NCBI RefSeq assembly: GCF_002157685.2
Contig: NZ_AP026738.1
Span: 3,348,001-3,412,000 of the forward strand
DNA: 64,000 nucleotides
Direction of reading: 5' to 3'
From: Comamonas thiooxydans
GTDB taxonomy: Bacteria > Pseudomonadota > Gammaproteobacteria > Burkholderiales > Burkholderiaceae_C
Part shown: one piece after another, positions 1 through 10,500 of the stretch
How the letters are laid out: every line of letters begins with the position of its first letter
Numbering within the stretch: position 1 is the stretch's first letter
Translations under genes and position numbers: made by a program
Notes under the pieces: generated by a model
The model's input: the letters and a program-made list of their open reading frames with translations, nothing else
Told to the model about the DNA's origin: nothing
The model's database searches: none

Positions 1-382
1 GAACGTCGCGACGACGCACGGGCTGGTTGTTGATGAAGTAGCTGCTGTTGCCCTCGCGCGTGAGCACGCGCTTGACGGCGATTTCGCCGAACTGCCCCCA
101 CTGACCGCCCGCGCGGTGGTCGCTGTTGTCGAAGGTCAGCTCGACACTGGCACGGCTGGACGGCTTGCGATGCGTGGTGCCGTTGAAGATCACGTCCTGC
201 ATGGACTCGCCACGCAACTCGCTGGCCTTGCTCTCTCCCAGCACCCAGCGCACCGCATCCATGATGTTGGACTTGCCGCAACCGTTGGGCCCCACCACGC
301 CGACCATCTGCCCCGGCAGAATGAAATTGGTGGGCTCGGCAAAGGATTTGAAGCCGGAGAGCTTGATGGAATTCAGGCGCAC
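1..382 (-). CDS. smc: Chromosome segregation protein SMC, N-terminal part (cut by window edge)
   Basis: This is the first ~127 codons of SMC, the ATPase that organises and segregates the chromosome with ScpA/ScpB. The reading frame runs off the left edge, so only the N-terminal head half is visible. It contains the Walker A motif GPNGCGKSN near residue 32, the conserved start region with LSGFKSF, and the ATPase-head segment VRWVLGESKASELRGESM. The start is a GTG at 382; a stop codon lies five codons upstream in frame, which excludes a longer N-terminus. The family identity is clear from the head sequence; the hinge and C-terminal head cannot be judged here. Confidence 0.95.
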   Translation of the reverse strand, partial: MRLNSIKLSGFKSFAEPTNFILPGQMVGVVGPNGCGKSNIMDAVRWVLGESKASELRGESMQDVIFNGTTHRKPSSRASVELTFDNSDHRAGGQWGQFGEIAVKRVLTREGNSSYFINNQPVRRRDV

Positions 383-633
383 GGTGTCGGTGTCGGTCTA
401 GAGGCTGGCCAGCAAAGGCTTGTGATTGGGAAAGAAAACGGCAAAAGCGGTTGCACAAACGCAAAACTTGAAAAAGCCCTGTTCTTGCTCGCAACCGTCA
501 ACAGACGGGAATCATAACGCGGCCTGCCCCCTCGTCAGCCAAGATTGCTGCATACACGCAAACCATAGCTGCCTGCGCAGGATCGACAAGGGATTGGGGC
601 AGATTCTGATCGAATAAGAGAGCAGCGGACGCC

Positions 634-963
634 TCAGGTGCGCGGCTGAAAAGCAATCAGACCCGCCCCCAGCAGACAGACGGCCACCCCTGCCATATCC
701 CAGGCGCTGGGCTTGATGCCATCCACCAGCCACAGCCACAGAAGCGCCACGCTGATGTAGATACCGCCGTAGGCCGCGTAGATACGACCCGAGGCCGAGG
801 GATGCAAAGTCAGCAGCCAGACAAACAAGGCCAGACTGACCGCAGCGGGCAGCAGCAGCCAGGCGCTGCCGCCCTGCTTGAGCCAGAGCCAGGGCAGGTA
901 ACAGCCCACAATCTCCGCCACGGCGGTCAGGACAAATAGCAACAGGGTCTTGATTTCAGGCAA
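634..963 (-). CDS. YnfA family (UPF0060) small membrane protein
   Basis: A 109-residue, four-helix membrane protein of the YnfA/UPF0060 family, small multidrug-resistance-like inner-membrane proteins whose physiological role is not settled. It matches the family along its whole length: an [13 protein letters not shown] segment in helix 1, [11 protein letters not shown] at the end of helix 2, and the conserved [14 protein letters not shown] loop/helix 3. The start is TTG at 963, chosen because the N-terminus then aligns with family members and no ATG lies nearby. It stands alone on the minus strand between smc and the large GGDEF/EAL gene, with about 250 bp of featureless sequence before smc. 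Confidence 0.88.
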   Translation of the reverse strand: MPEIKTLLLFVLTAVAEIVGCYLPWLWLKQGGSAWLLLPAAVSLALFVWLLTLHPSASGRIYAAYGGIYISVALLWLWLVDGIKPSAWDMAGVAVCLLGAGLIAFQPRT

Positions 964-1014
964 TTCAATCTCTCACACAGCGAAATGCGGGCATTGTAGA
1001 GAGCATGAACCGCC

Positions 1015-4000
1015 TCAACGCATGGACACCGGACTGAGAGCCGGCGTCGGAGATCCCGGCACATTGCCATTGGTGACCAGGCTCTCGAACTCGCTGACCG
1101 GCACGGGCGGGCTCATCAGATACCCCTGCCACGCATAACAGCGTATGCCTTCGAGAAAACGGCACTGCGCCTGGGTCTCCACGCCTTCGGCGATCACATG
1201 CAGACTCAGGCTCTTGGCCAGAGCCACAATGGTGCGGGCAATGGCTGCGTCATTGGGATCGGTCAGCACGTCACGCACAAAACTGCGGTCGATCTTGAGC
1301 TGGTCCAGCGGCAGCCTTTTCAGATAGGACAGCGAGGAATAGCCGGTACCAAAGTCGTCCAGCGAGAATCCGATGCCGTAGGACTTCAGACGCATCATCT
1401 TGGCGATGGTGTCGTCCACATCGGAGACCAGCATGCCTTCGGTCAGCTCCAGCTTGAGCCGACGCGCATCGGCTCCATGCTCGGCCAGCGCCTTGAGCAC
1501 CTGCTCGACAAATCCGCTCTGATGGAACTGCTTGGGACTGACGTTGACCGAGAGCACCAGTTGCGCATAACGGGGGTGCTTGGCCCATTTCGCCAGTTGC
1601 CGGCAGGCGGCCTGCAGCACCCAGTCGCCCAGGGGCAGGATGACGCCTGTTTCCTCGGCCAGCGGAATGAAATGCGCAGGGGGGACAAAGCCTTTCTCAG
1701 GATGCTTCCAGCGCAGCAGACCTTCGGCGCCAATCACCTTGCCCATCTCCACCTGGGGTTGATAGAACAGCTCGAATTCACCGGCCTGCAGACCGGCACG
1801 CATATCCTGCTCAAGCGTACGACGCTCCTGCAGCGCCGATTGCAGCTGGGGGTCGAAGAAGCAACTGACATTGCGCCCCTGGCTCTTGGCCTGGTACATG
1901 GCCATTTCAGCGCGGCGCTGTACTTCTTCACCCGTCAGTTCTGGCTCGCCAAACAGGCTCAGGCCCATGCTGACGGTGATGGAGCGCGGAATACCGCCGA
2001 TCTCTATGGGCTCACGCAAGCGGCTCAGCCACTGGTCGGCCTGCTGCTCCAGCCTGGCGGCAGCCGCCACGGAATCGCTGCCAAGGTCCTCGATCAGCAG
2101 CACAAAATCATCGCCGCCCTGACGAGCAATCGTGGCCCCTGAAGGAAGCAGACCACGGATACGCTGACTCATCGACTGCAGCAGCAAATCGCCCTGATCC
2201 AGGCCATAGGTCTCGTTGAAGGCTTTGAAGTTGTCGATATCCAGCAGCACCACACCACCAAAATGGGCCTTGCGTTGCGCCACGGCCAGAGCCTGTTGCA
2301 GCCGATCAGCCAGCAGGCGCCGGTTGGGCAGGCCGGTCAAGGCGTCGTAGAAGGCCAGACGGCGGACCTCCTGCTCGGCCGCCATGCGCTGGCTCTGATC
2401 CTGCAGCACCATCAAGCACCCTTCGGCTTGTAACACGGCACTGACCGCGACCGGGCGGCGCAGACTGTCTACCCCCCTGAGCATCAATGTCTGCGCAGAC
2501 ACCGTGCAGGCCGACGCCTCGGTGGCGAGCTCGTCCCACTGAGCCTGCACATCGTCGACACGCTCGGATTGGCGCAGCTGCAACGTCCGGCGGGCCTGAG
2601 CCTTGGCGACTTCCCAGCGCTGGATGACGCGCTCACGCTCGGCGGCATCGGGGAACATGCGCTCCCACCACTGCTGGGTTGATACGCCGGGCTTGCCCCC
2701 ATGACCTGCCAGACGCAGAAATTCTTCGTTCCAGTAGACCAGGCGCCCATCCAGATCCTCCATGACCAGACCCACCGGAAGTCTTTGCATGAGATTGCGC
2801 AACTGCTGATGACCCAGCCGCTCCATCTGCTCAAGGCGCTTGCGCCCACTGATGTCCTGCACCAGCACCTGCAGGCGCCGCGATTCATGACGTCCGGTCA
2901 GAAACGCATTGAGTTCAACCCAGACTGGCGCGCCCTCCTTGGAACGCAGACAGAATTCGCCCGCGCTGTGCTGGAACTGCTGCAAGTCCAGTCCTTCAAG
3001 CAGTTGCGCACAGTGCGCCTGGTCTTCGGGCATGACCAGCTCCAGCACGCTGCGTCTGTGAATTTCCTGGGCCTCATAGCCCAGCAACTGACAGAAATGC
3101 TGGTTGACCTTGAGTACGCTGCGCGTGGCGATATCAAGCTCGAGCACGCCCATGGCAGCCTGCTCGCACATGGCATGAAAGCGCGCATCACTCTCCTGCC
3201 TTGCCTGAGCACTGAACTTGAGGCGCCGGCTCCAGCTCCAGCGGCTTTGCCACCAGCCCGAGACCCAGGCAGCCAGCACCAGCCCTGCCAGCAGACCCAG
3301 GCCCAATACCAGCCAGGGCAAATACCTCTCAAACCTTCTCTGAGTGCTGAGCGCGGGCTTGAACTGCAGCGACCAGATGCGGTCATACACCTGTATCTGC
3401 CGCTCCAGCGGCTTGATCAAGGCAAATTCAGGATGGGTTTCCGCCTCCGCCCACAGTGCGCCAGTGAACAAAATCTCCGAACCACCGGCAAGCATCGACA
3501 GCGGCGTGGTCAGTCTCTTGTGGTCCCCACCGGCCTTTGGCGATGGGTCGACTGGACTGAGATCCACCAGCTTGAAGGCGACCTGAGGGTAGAGGTTGGC
3601 CGGAACCAGCCCCCTCGCAAATTCGCCCAGACGGATCCGGGCATTGAGCGTCCCGAGCGGCTTTCCGGAAGATTTCCCGATCGCGGCGCCGCCGCCCTCC
3701 TCTGCCGCAGCCCACAACGGAGCCCGCAACACCACGCCCTTGGGGCTATCGGGCAGTTGCAGAAAGCGAAATGGAGCCGACATCGACATCTGACGAGAGT
3801 TCCACGCCTGCATCAAGGATTGAAATGCCGCCGCCGGCTGACGCGCGTTGCTTCCCGCCAGTGCCTCGTTGCCTATCAACGGCCAGACGTAGGAAACCTC
3901 GAAGGCCTGTGAATCACGCGCAAGATCGGTGTGCTGCTCCGCAGTCACTGCACGGGTCAGACTCAGGGCCTGCAGTCCCACCAGATTATCCTGGCTGAGC

Positions 4001-4284
4001 AGAGCATGGGCATGCTGGGCAAACACCTGCTGGCCCGCATCCGCATTGCCAGCCATTTGCTCGGCGAGCCTGACGAGCAGACGGTCATAGCTGCCCAGGC
4101 GTTGCTCCAGAGCTCGCGTCGCCATATCGGCACTGAGCTGCAAGCGCTGTTGCATGCGCGACTCCTGGCGTTGATGGAGCATCCAGCCCCCCAAACTGCC
4201 GCAGGCAATTCCAAAACCCAATGCCAGCAGCGCCAACCAGGGTTTACGCACTTTCATCACTGGCTGAGTTGCGAATTGCGACAT
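1015..4284 (-). CDS. Membrane-bound sensor with CHASE, PAS, GGDEF and EAL domains
   Basis: A large inner-membrane cyclic-di-GMP enzyme. An N-terminal helix (WLALLALGFGIACGSLGGW) precedes a periplasmic CHASE-type sensor domain, followed by a second helix (WLVLGLGLLAGLVLAAW), two PAS domains, a GGDEF domain and an EAL domain. The GGDEF signature is GGDDF and the EAL signature is EGLLRW; downstream EAL landmarks (ELTEGML, DDFGTGYSSLSYLK, EGVETQ) are intact. The phosphodiesterase half therefore looks more likely to be active than the cyclase half, though GGDDF does not rule out cyclase activity. The start is uncertain: the frame is open to an ATG at 4362, while 4284 and 4257 lie closer to the membrane anchor; none has a clear ribosome-binding site. 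Confidence 0.85.
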   Translation of the reverse strand: MSQFATQPVMKVRKPWLALLALGFGIACGSLGGWMLHQRQESRMQQRLQLSADMATRALEQRLGSYDRLLVRLAEQMAGNADAGQQVFAQHAHALLSQDNLVGLQALSLTRAVTAEQHTDLARDSQAFEVSYVWPLIGNEALAGSNARQPAAAFQSLMQAWNSRQMSMSAPFRFLQLPDSPKGVVLRAPLWAAAEEGGGAAIGKSSGKPLGTLNARIRLGEFARGLVPANLYPQVAFKLVDLSPVDPSPKAGGDHKRLTTPLSMLAGGSEILFTGALWAEAETHPEFALIKPLERQIQVYDRIWSLQFKPALSTQRRFERYLPWLVLGLGLLAGLVLAAWVSGWWQSRWSWSRRLKFSAQARQESDARFHAMCEQAAMGVLELDIATRSVLKVNQHFCQLLGYEAQEIHRRSVLELVMPEDQAHCAQLLEGLDLQQFQHSAGEFCLRSKEGAPVWVELNAFLTGRHESRRLQVLVQDISGRKRLEQMERLGHQQLRNLMQRLPVGLVMEDLDGRLVYWNEEFLRLAGHGGKPGVSTQQWWERMFPDAAERERVIQRWEVAKAQARRTLQLRQSERVDDVQAQWDELATEASACTVSAQTLMLRGVDSLRRPVAVSAVLQAEGCLMVLQDQSQRMAAEQEVRRLAFYDALTGLPNRRLLADRLQQALAVAQRKAHFGGVVLLDIDNFKAFNETYGLDQGDLLLQSMSQRIRGLLPSGATIARQGGDDFVLLIEDLGSDSVAAAARLEQQADQWLSRLREPIEIGGIPRSITVSMGLSLFGEPELTGEEVQRRAEMAMYQAKSQGRNVSCFFDPQLQSALQERRTLEQDMRAGLQAGEFELFYQPQVEMGKVIGAEGLLRWKHPEKGFVPPAHFIPLAEETGVILPLGDWVLQAACRQLAKWAKHPRYAQLVLSVNVSPKQFHQSGFVEQVLKALAEHGADARRLKLELTEGMLVSDVDDTIAKMMRLKSYGIGFSLDDFGTGYSSLSYLKRLPLDQLKIDRSFVRDVLTDPNDAAIARTIVALAKSLSLHVIAEGVETQAQCRFLEGIRCYAWQGYLMSPPVPVSEFESLVTNGNVPGSPTPALSPVSMR

Positions 4285-4707
4285 GCAAAAGACACAAGAT
4301 TCCTGAGTTGCGAGGTAGCTCCAGTCGACAGTGGCACCTTGCAACAAAGGCTGCGGCACCATGAGCCAACATGAGGAGCGACATAGTTTGTAGGAGCAAA
4401 CCTACATCCAAAGAACATTCACACCAAGTGATTACCCTGAAAGCCTTGGCATGATTGCGTCTAGATTTAGATCAAATCATAGGCATAAGCTTGTATATCC
4501 AATACAAAGCGCTGCAAAATCAAGAGCAAGCTCAGGTCGCAAAATTGACAAATGTCAATATTTGTCGGAGCTTAGTCCCATTCAGGCCGCATCACAAACC
4601 ACGACAACCCGTATCTTTTTAGCAACAATCAAGCAGAACCACAGCGCTCTACCCGGTTATTCCTGCCTGCAAGCGCCTGCGGTTTGTCCACCGGCAATAA
4701 AGCAACC
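4285..4707. other. Divergent intergenic region, no gene seen
   Basis: About 420 bp between the GGDEF/EAL gene (minus) and the flavodoxin-like gene (plus). It is visibly more A/T-rich than the flanking genes, as expected for two divergent promoters. A short perfect hairpin (GTAGG...CCTAC, around 4390-4405) is the only structure noticed. If the GGDEF/EAL protein starts at 4362, the first ~80 bp are coding. Confidence 0.5.
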
Positions 4708-5208
4708 ATGTCACAACGCACGACTCTGCTGATCGTCTACCACTCGCTGACTGGCGGTACACTCCAGATGGTTGAAGCGGCCAGCACCGGCGCCCGGCAG
4801 GAGGAATCCGTCGAGGTCCGCGTGCTGCATGCCTCCCAGGCCGGCCCGCAAGACCTGCTGCAAGCTCAGGGCTATCTGTTTGCCACGCCGGAGAATCTGG
4901 CCGCCATCAGCGGTCTGATGAAGGACTTCTTCGATCGAAGCTATTACGGCGTGCTCGATCGGATACAGGGCCGCCCCTATGCCAGCTTGGTCTGCGCCGG
5001 CAGCGACGGTCATAACGCAGCAAGGCAGATGGAACGCATTGCCACCGGCTGGCGCCTGAAGGCCGTGGCAGAACCGCTCATCATCTGCACCCATGCCCAG
5101 ACGCCGGAGGCCATACTCGCCCCCAAACAGATTCCGGCCGCCGATTTGCAGCGCTGCGAAGAATTGGGCCAATCACTGGCCACGGGGCTGGCATTGGGCA
5201 TTTTTTAG
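4708..5208 (+). CDS. Flavodoxin-like / NAD(P)H-dependent oxidoreductase family protein
   Basis: A 166-residue flavodoxin-fold protein, probably a soluble FMN-binding reductase or flavodoxin-like electron carrier. The N-terminus carries the first strand and phosphate-binding loop (LLIVYHSLTGGTLQM), and the middle has a YLFATPENLAAISG segment typical of flavodoxin-like NADPH-dependent FMN reductases, followed by DFFDRSYY. Its substrate cannot be told. The frame opens at a TTG (4684) but the ATG at 4708 puts the first beta strand at the usual distance from the N-terminus. It is a single-gene unit, 170 bp before the TetR gene. Confidence 0.7.
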   Translation: MSQRTTLLIVYHSLTGGTLQMVEAASTGARQEESVEVRVLHASQAGPQDLLQAQGYLFATPENLAAISGLMKDFFDRSYYGVLDRIQGRPYASLVCAGSDGHNAARQMERIATGWRLKAVAEPLIICTHAQTPEAILAPKQIPAADLQRCEELGQSLATGLALGIF

Positions 5209-5378
5209 AAAAACAAGGGTTTGCCCGCATCATTCCGGGCAGGATAGGCTCCATACAAAGGCAAGAATGGAGCCTTCGAATCGGGTTGTATAAATGTGCC
5301 ATCATTGCTCGCGCATGCTTTTCCCTGATGCGCGCTCCCAAGCAGGCATAGTCTGCGACTTCACCAGTTCTTGCGTCC

Positions 5379-6017
5379 ATGATTGAACCAGACACCGCAC
5401 GTCCCAAGCGCACGCCACGCGGCCCCAGTCCGCAAAAGACCCAGGCCACACGCCGCTCCATCGTGGCGGCCGCGTTTGCAGAATTTCTGGAACACGGCTA
5501 TGCGCGTGGCACCACGGCTTCGGTTGCACAGCGCGCAGGACTGTCCAAGGTCACGCTGTTTCGCTATTTCGACAGCAAGGAAGCCCTGTTCGAAGCCGTC
5601 ATCCAGACACATATCGCTTCGGCAGCCGTGGCCTTGCAGTCCAGCCCCATGCACGAGCATGAATCCGTGGGAGAGTATCTGCTGCGCACCGTGGGCGCCG
5701 CGGCAGAGGTCATCGACAGCAGCGGCCGCTCCGCCACGGCCAGGCTGGTCGTCGCCGAAGGCCTGGAGTTTCCACTGCTGGCGCAGATGTATCGTCGCTA
5801 CGTGCACGATGCCTTGCTCGAGCATTTCACCCGGCTCGCGCAGCTGGCCGCCAAACGCGGCGAACTCAAGGCTCCGGAGCTGGTTCAACACCCGGAATTG
5901 CTGCTTGCACCGCTGTGGTTGGCCATGATGAACAACACCGTCATCCATCCCGAAGTGCCCATGAATGCCGGAACCCTGTTCCGGCTCCAGGTGACCTTGC
6001 TGTTCAAGATGCCTTGA
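5379..6017 (+). CDS. TetR/AcrR family transcriptional regulator
   Basis: A 212-residue TetR-type repressor. After a basic, proline-rich N-terminal tail, the helix-turn-helix occupies roughly residues 25-70 (SVAQRAGLSKVTLFRYFDSKEALF), followed by an all-helical ligand-binding domain. It is convergent with the RND pump operon, whose last gene ends 130 bp downstream. Regulators placed next to an RND operon usually repress it; the palindrome at 12103-12118 in front of the adaptor gene is the best candidate site. The regulatory link is inferred from position. Confidence 0.85.
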   Translation: MIEPDTARPKRTPRGPSPQKTQATRRSIVAAAFAEFLEHGYARGTTASVAQRAGLSKVTLFRYFDSKEALFEAVIQTHIASAAVALQSSPMHEHESVGEYLLRTVGAAAEVIDSSGRSATARLVVAEGLEFPLLAQMYRRYVHDALLEHFTRLAQLAAKRGELKAPELVQHPELLLAPLWLAMMNNTVIHPEVPMNAGTLFRLQVTLLFKMP

Positions 6018-6091
6018 CCTTGAGTGTTGGCGCGCCGAAATTTCAATGAAATCCCGCTCAATCGCTTTCTGGTAAAGCGTTAGCAGCTATC

Positions 6092-6125
6092 AAAAAAGCC
6101 GCAGCCTTTCAGGCTGCGGCTTTTT
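6092..6125. terminator. Bidirectional intrinsic terminator
   Basis: A perfect 9-bp GC stem (GCCGCAGCC / GGCTGCGGC) with a 5-nt loop, preceded by six A and followed by five T. It lies between the convergent TetR gene and the outer-membrane channel gene, so it can end transcripts from both sides. Confidence 0.9.
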
Positions 6126-6147
6126 CTATGGAGCGACAGCTCACCCA

Positions 6148-7587
6148 TCACCCCTGCTGTGCGGCCTCTTCCCCGCCCAGTGCCTTCCACAGGGTCACGC
6201 GGTTGAGCTGCTCCGACAGGCGCAGGCCTATCAGGGTCTGCTGCGCGGTATAGAGGCTGCGCTGCGCATCCAGCACCGTCAGATAGTTGTCCACACCGGC
6301 CTTGAAGCGAGCATTCGACAAATCGAAGGCTTTTTGGGTATTGGCCACCATGCTGGTCTGGGCGGCCAGCCGCTCATCCCACTGGGCGCGGTCGGCCAGC
6401 ACATCCGCCACCTCCTTGAAGGCGGTTTGCACTGACTTCTCGTACTGACTCAGCGCAATGCGCTGATTGCTTTCGGCCACCTGTACATTGGCGCGGTTGC
6501 GGCCGCCATCAAAAATCGGCAGCTTGACCAGAGGGATGAAACTCCAGGTGCCGTTGTTGTTGCCGAACAGACGGTCCAGCTCATTGCTGCCGGTACCGAC
6601 ACTGCCGGTGAGCGTGATGCTGGGAAAAAGCGCCGCCCTTGCAGCGCCGATATTGGCATTCATGGCCTGCAGATTGCGCTCCGCCGCCTGCACATCCGGA
6701 CGCTTGAGCAGCACCGATGAGGGCAGAGGTACGGGAACGACCTTGAGCGCCGCCGTGTCTGTCGCGCTCGTCAGGGTCTGGGCATTGGGCAGCAGCTGTG
6801 CAGGCACCGGACCGCCTACCAGCAGTTGCAGGGCATTGCGATCCCTGTCGACCTGGGAGGTGTAGCTGGCCACGTCACCGCGTGCCGTATCGACCGTGGT
6901 CTGGTTCTGTGCCAGCACCAAACCGGAGGTCGAGCCCAGCTCATGCATGCGCCGCGTCAGCTCAAAAGCCTTGATGCGGCTGTCCAGCGTGTCCCTGGCC
7001 AGCTGCAGACGCGCCTGATCGGCCGCCAGCGTCAGCCAGGCATTGGCGACATCGGCCACCAGACCGATTTGCACATTGCGCCGGTTGTCCTGGCTTTGCA
7101 GAAACTGCTGCAACGAGGCTTCGCTCAGATTGCGGATGCGCCCCCACAGGTCCAGCTCGTAGCTGGCGAAGCCCAACTGGGCCGTGTATTGCTCGCTGAC
7201 GCTGGAGCGCCCTGCCGTCGTCAGATCCCCTGCGGTGCGCGTGCGATTGCTCTGTGCCTGGGCCGTGATGCCCGGCAGCAGATCGGCTCTCGTGATGCCG
7301 TACTGGGCCCGGGCCTTCTCGATGTTTTCCAGCGCGACGCGCAGATCGCGATTGTTGCTCAGCGCCAGCGCCACCACCTCGCGCAACTGGGGGGACTGCA
7401 ACCATTGCAGCGCCTGGGCCTGCTGCAGCGCCGCCTCGCTGGCCTGGGCCGGCAAGGCGTTGCCGGACACGGTCTCGGGCACGGCCAGATCAGGCGTTTT
7501 ATAGGCCGGGGCCAGATTGCAGCCCGCCAGCAAGGCCGTCACTGCGGCGGCCGCCATGGTCGAAAATCTCATGCTCGGGCGCCTCAT
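6148..7587 (-). CDS. RND efflux outer-membrane channel, NodT/OprM family lipoprotein
   Basis: The TolC-like outer-membrane component of the tripartite pump, 479 residues. The N-terminus is a lipoprotein signal (AAAAVTALLAGC, lipobox LLAGC), and the body has the two repeated outer-membrane efflux protein halves, including SYELDLWGRIRNLSEA and LKRPDVQAAERNLQAMNA, which are hallmarks of the NodT/OprM group. Its start codon overlaps the stop of the pump gene by 4 bp (ATGA), indicating translational coupling. An internal ATG five codons downstream would also give a full signal peptide. It is the last gene of the operon adaptor-pump-channel. Confidence 0.93.
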   Translation of the reverse strand: MRRPSMRFSTMAAAAVTALLAGCNLAPAYKTPDLAVPETVSGNALPAQASEAALQQAQALQWLQSPQLREVVALALSNNRDLRVALENIEKARAQYGITRADLLPGITAQAQSNRTRTAGDLTTAGRSSVSEQYTAQLGFASYELDLWGRIRNLSEASLQQFLQSQDNRRNVQIGLVADVANAWLTLAADQARLQLARDTLDSRIKAFELTRRMHELGSTSGLVLAQNQTTVDTARGDVASYTSQVDRDRNALQLLVGGPVPAQLLPNAQTLTSATDTAALKVVPVPLPSSVLLKRPDVQAAERNLQAMNANIGAARAALFPSITLTGSVGTGSNELDRLFGNNNGTWSFIPLVKLPIFDGGRNRANVQVAESNQRIALSQYEKSVQTAFKEVADVLADRAQWDERLAAQTSMVANTQKAFDLSNARFKAGVDNYLTVLDAQRSLYTAQQTLIGLRLSEQLNRVTLWKALGGEEAAQQG

Positions 7588-10500
7588 GCTGCGCTCTCCT
7601 TGTTGACGTCAGCCGTCTCATCGCTGCGCGAGCGGCTCTTGAACCAGCTGCGCACCAGCAGGAAGAACACCGGCACGAGGAAGATACCCAGCACCGTCGA
7701 TGCCACCATGCCGCCCAGCACGGCCGTGCCGATGGCATTGCGACCACCGGCGCCAGCGCCGGTGCCGATGGCCAGCGGAATCACGCCGAAACCGAAGGCC
7801 AGAGAAGTCATCAGGATGGGACGCAGACGCAGACGCACGGCTTCCACCGTGGCGTCGAACAGCTTCTTGCCCTGCTCCTGCAGCTGCACTGCAAACTCCA
7901 CGATCAGGATCGCGTTCTTTGCCGCAAGACCCACGGTGGTGAGCAGGCCGACCTGGAAGTACACGTCGTTGGTCAGGCCACGCGTATAGGTCGCCAGCAG
8001 CGCGCCCACCACGCCCAGCGGCACGGCCAGCATCACCGACAGCGGCACCGTCCAGCTTTCATACAGTGCGGCCAGGCACAGGAAGACGAACAGAATCGAG
8101 ATGGCATACAGCATGGGCGCCTGCGCACCGGACTGGCGCTCCTGCAAGGACGCCCCCGTCCATTCGTAGGAGATGCCATTGGGCAGCTTCTTCAAGATGT
8201 CTTCCACCGTCTGCATGGCGGTACCCGAGCTGATGCCGGCTGCGGCACGGCCTTCGAACTCATAGGCCGGGCTGCCGTTGTACCGCAGCAGCTGAGGCGA
8301 GCCATAGGCCCAGTAGGTTCTGGAGAAAGCGCCAAACGGCACCATCTCGCCCTTGTTGTTGCGCACCGTCCATTTGGCAATATCGGTGGGCAGCATGCGG
8401 TACTGGGCATCGCCCATGATGTAGACACGCTTGACGCGACCATTGTTCAAGAAGTCGTTCACATAGGTGCCACCCATGGCGCTGGAGAGCACGCTGTTGA
8501 TGTCGCTGTACGCCAGCCCCAGCGCGGCAGCCTTGCGGTCATCCACATCCACGCGCAGCTCGCTGGCATCTTCCAGATTGGTCGTGCGCACGGCCGTCAG
8601 CAGATTGTTGGCGCGCATTTCGCCAAGCACCTGATCACGCGCGGCAAGCAAGGCCTCGTGGCCGACGCCATTGATGTCCTTGATCATGAAGTTGTAGCCC
8701 GAACTCGAACCCAGGCCGCGCACTGCCGGTGGCAGCACCACCTGCACGCGTGCATCGCGGATGCTGGCCAGCTCCCTGGTCGCCTTGTTCGCAATGGCTG
8801 CGGCCGATTGCGAAGGCAGCGGACGCATGCTCCAGGGTTTCAGACGAATGAAGCCGCGCGCCGAACTCTGGTCGCCGTTGAGACCGGAAACCTGGTTGAA
8901 GCTGATCACATCCGGCTGCTTGGCCAGGTACTCGCGCACCTGGTCCAGCACTTCCTGCAGACGGGCGTCCGAAGCGCCGGAAGGCAGATTGACGTTGACA
9001 TAGACAAAGCCCTGGTCCTCATCGGGCAGAAACGAGGTGGGCAGCTTGGCCATCAGCAGCCAGACCGCGGCCAGCACGGCCAGGAAGATCAGCATCATGC
9101 GCTTGGCCCGACCCAGGCTGAACGCCACCGTGCCCTGGTAACGATTGGCCGCGGCATCGAAATTACGATTGAACCAGCGGAAGAACCGGTCGTTGATGCC
9201 CAGCACTCCGGAGCGTATGGCTCGCTCATGGCCGTCGCCATGGCTGCGATCCGGTGCCTTGAGAAGCGTCGCACACAGCGCCGGTGTCAGCGTCAGGGCT
9301 ACGAACACGGACAGCGCCATGGCCGCCACGATGGTGATGGAGAACTGGCGATAGATCACGCCGGTCGAGCCGCCAAAGAAGGCCATGGGCACGAACACCG
9401 CCGACAGCGTGACCCCGATGCCGACCAGCGCGGGCGTGATCTCCTTCATGGACTGGCGCGTTGCCTCCTTGGGAGACTTGCCCGTCTCGTGCATCACCCG
9501 CTCCACGTTCTCGACCACCACGATGGCATCGTCCACCAGCAGGCCGATGGCCAGCACCATGGCGAACATGGTCAGGGTATTGATGGAGAAGCCCGCGACG
9601 GACAGCACGCCGAAGGTGCCCAGCAGCACGACCGGCACGGCAATGGCGGGGATCAGCGTGGCACGGAAGTTCTGCAGGAACACGAACATCACGATCACCA
9701 CCAGCACCATGGCCTCGCCCAGCGCATGCACCACTTCGCTGATCGATGCCCGCACAAAGGGCGTGGAGTCCGAGCTCACGAAATAGTCGATCTGATTGGG
9801 GAAGAAGGGCTTGAGCTCGGCCAGCTTGGCCGCCACTGCATCCGACACCGCCATGGCGTTGGCACCATCGGCCAGGATAATGCCCATGCCTGCGCCCGGC
9901 ATGCCATTGAGCTTGGCCTGAATGGACAGATTGTCGGCCCCCAGTTCCACCCGGGCCACGTCCTTGATGGTGACGACAGAGCCGTCATTCGAAGACTTGA
10001 GCACGATGTCCTCGAACTGCTCCACGGTCTTGAGCTTGGTACGCGCCGTAATGGTCGCGTTCAGCTGCTGGTTCTGCACCGCAGGCAAGGCCCCCAGCTG
10101 ACCCGCCGAGACCTGGGCATTCTGCGCGTTGAGCGCGCTGCTCAGATCGGAGGGAATCAGCCCGTATTTCTCCATCTTGGCGGGGTCCATCCAGATGCGC
10201 ATCGCGTACGGCGTGCCGAAGACGTTGATGTCGCCGACGCCTTCGATGCGACCGATGATGTCCACCAGATTGCTGTTGATGTAATCGCCGATGTCCACGG
10301 CGGTCACATCCTCATCGGGGGAATAAAAGCTGTAGGTGACCAGAAAATCCTGGCCGCCCTTGTTGATGAAGACGCCGCGCGTCTTCACGGAGTCCGGCAG
10401 GCGGTTGACCGCGCCCTGAATCTTGTTTTGCACCTGCACCTGCGCCACGTCGACATTGGTGCCCGGAGCAAAGGTCAGGGTAATGCGAGCCTGACCGGAG

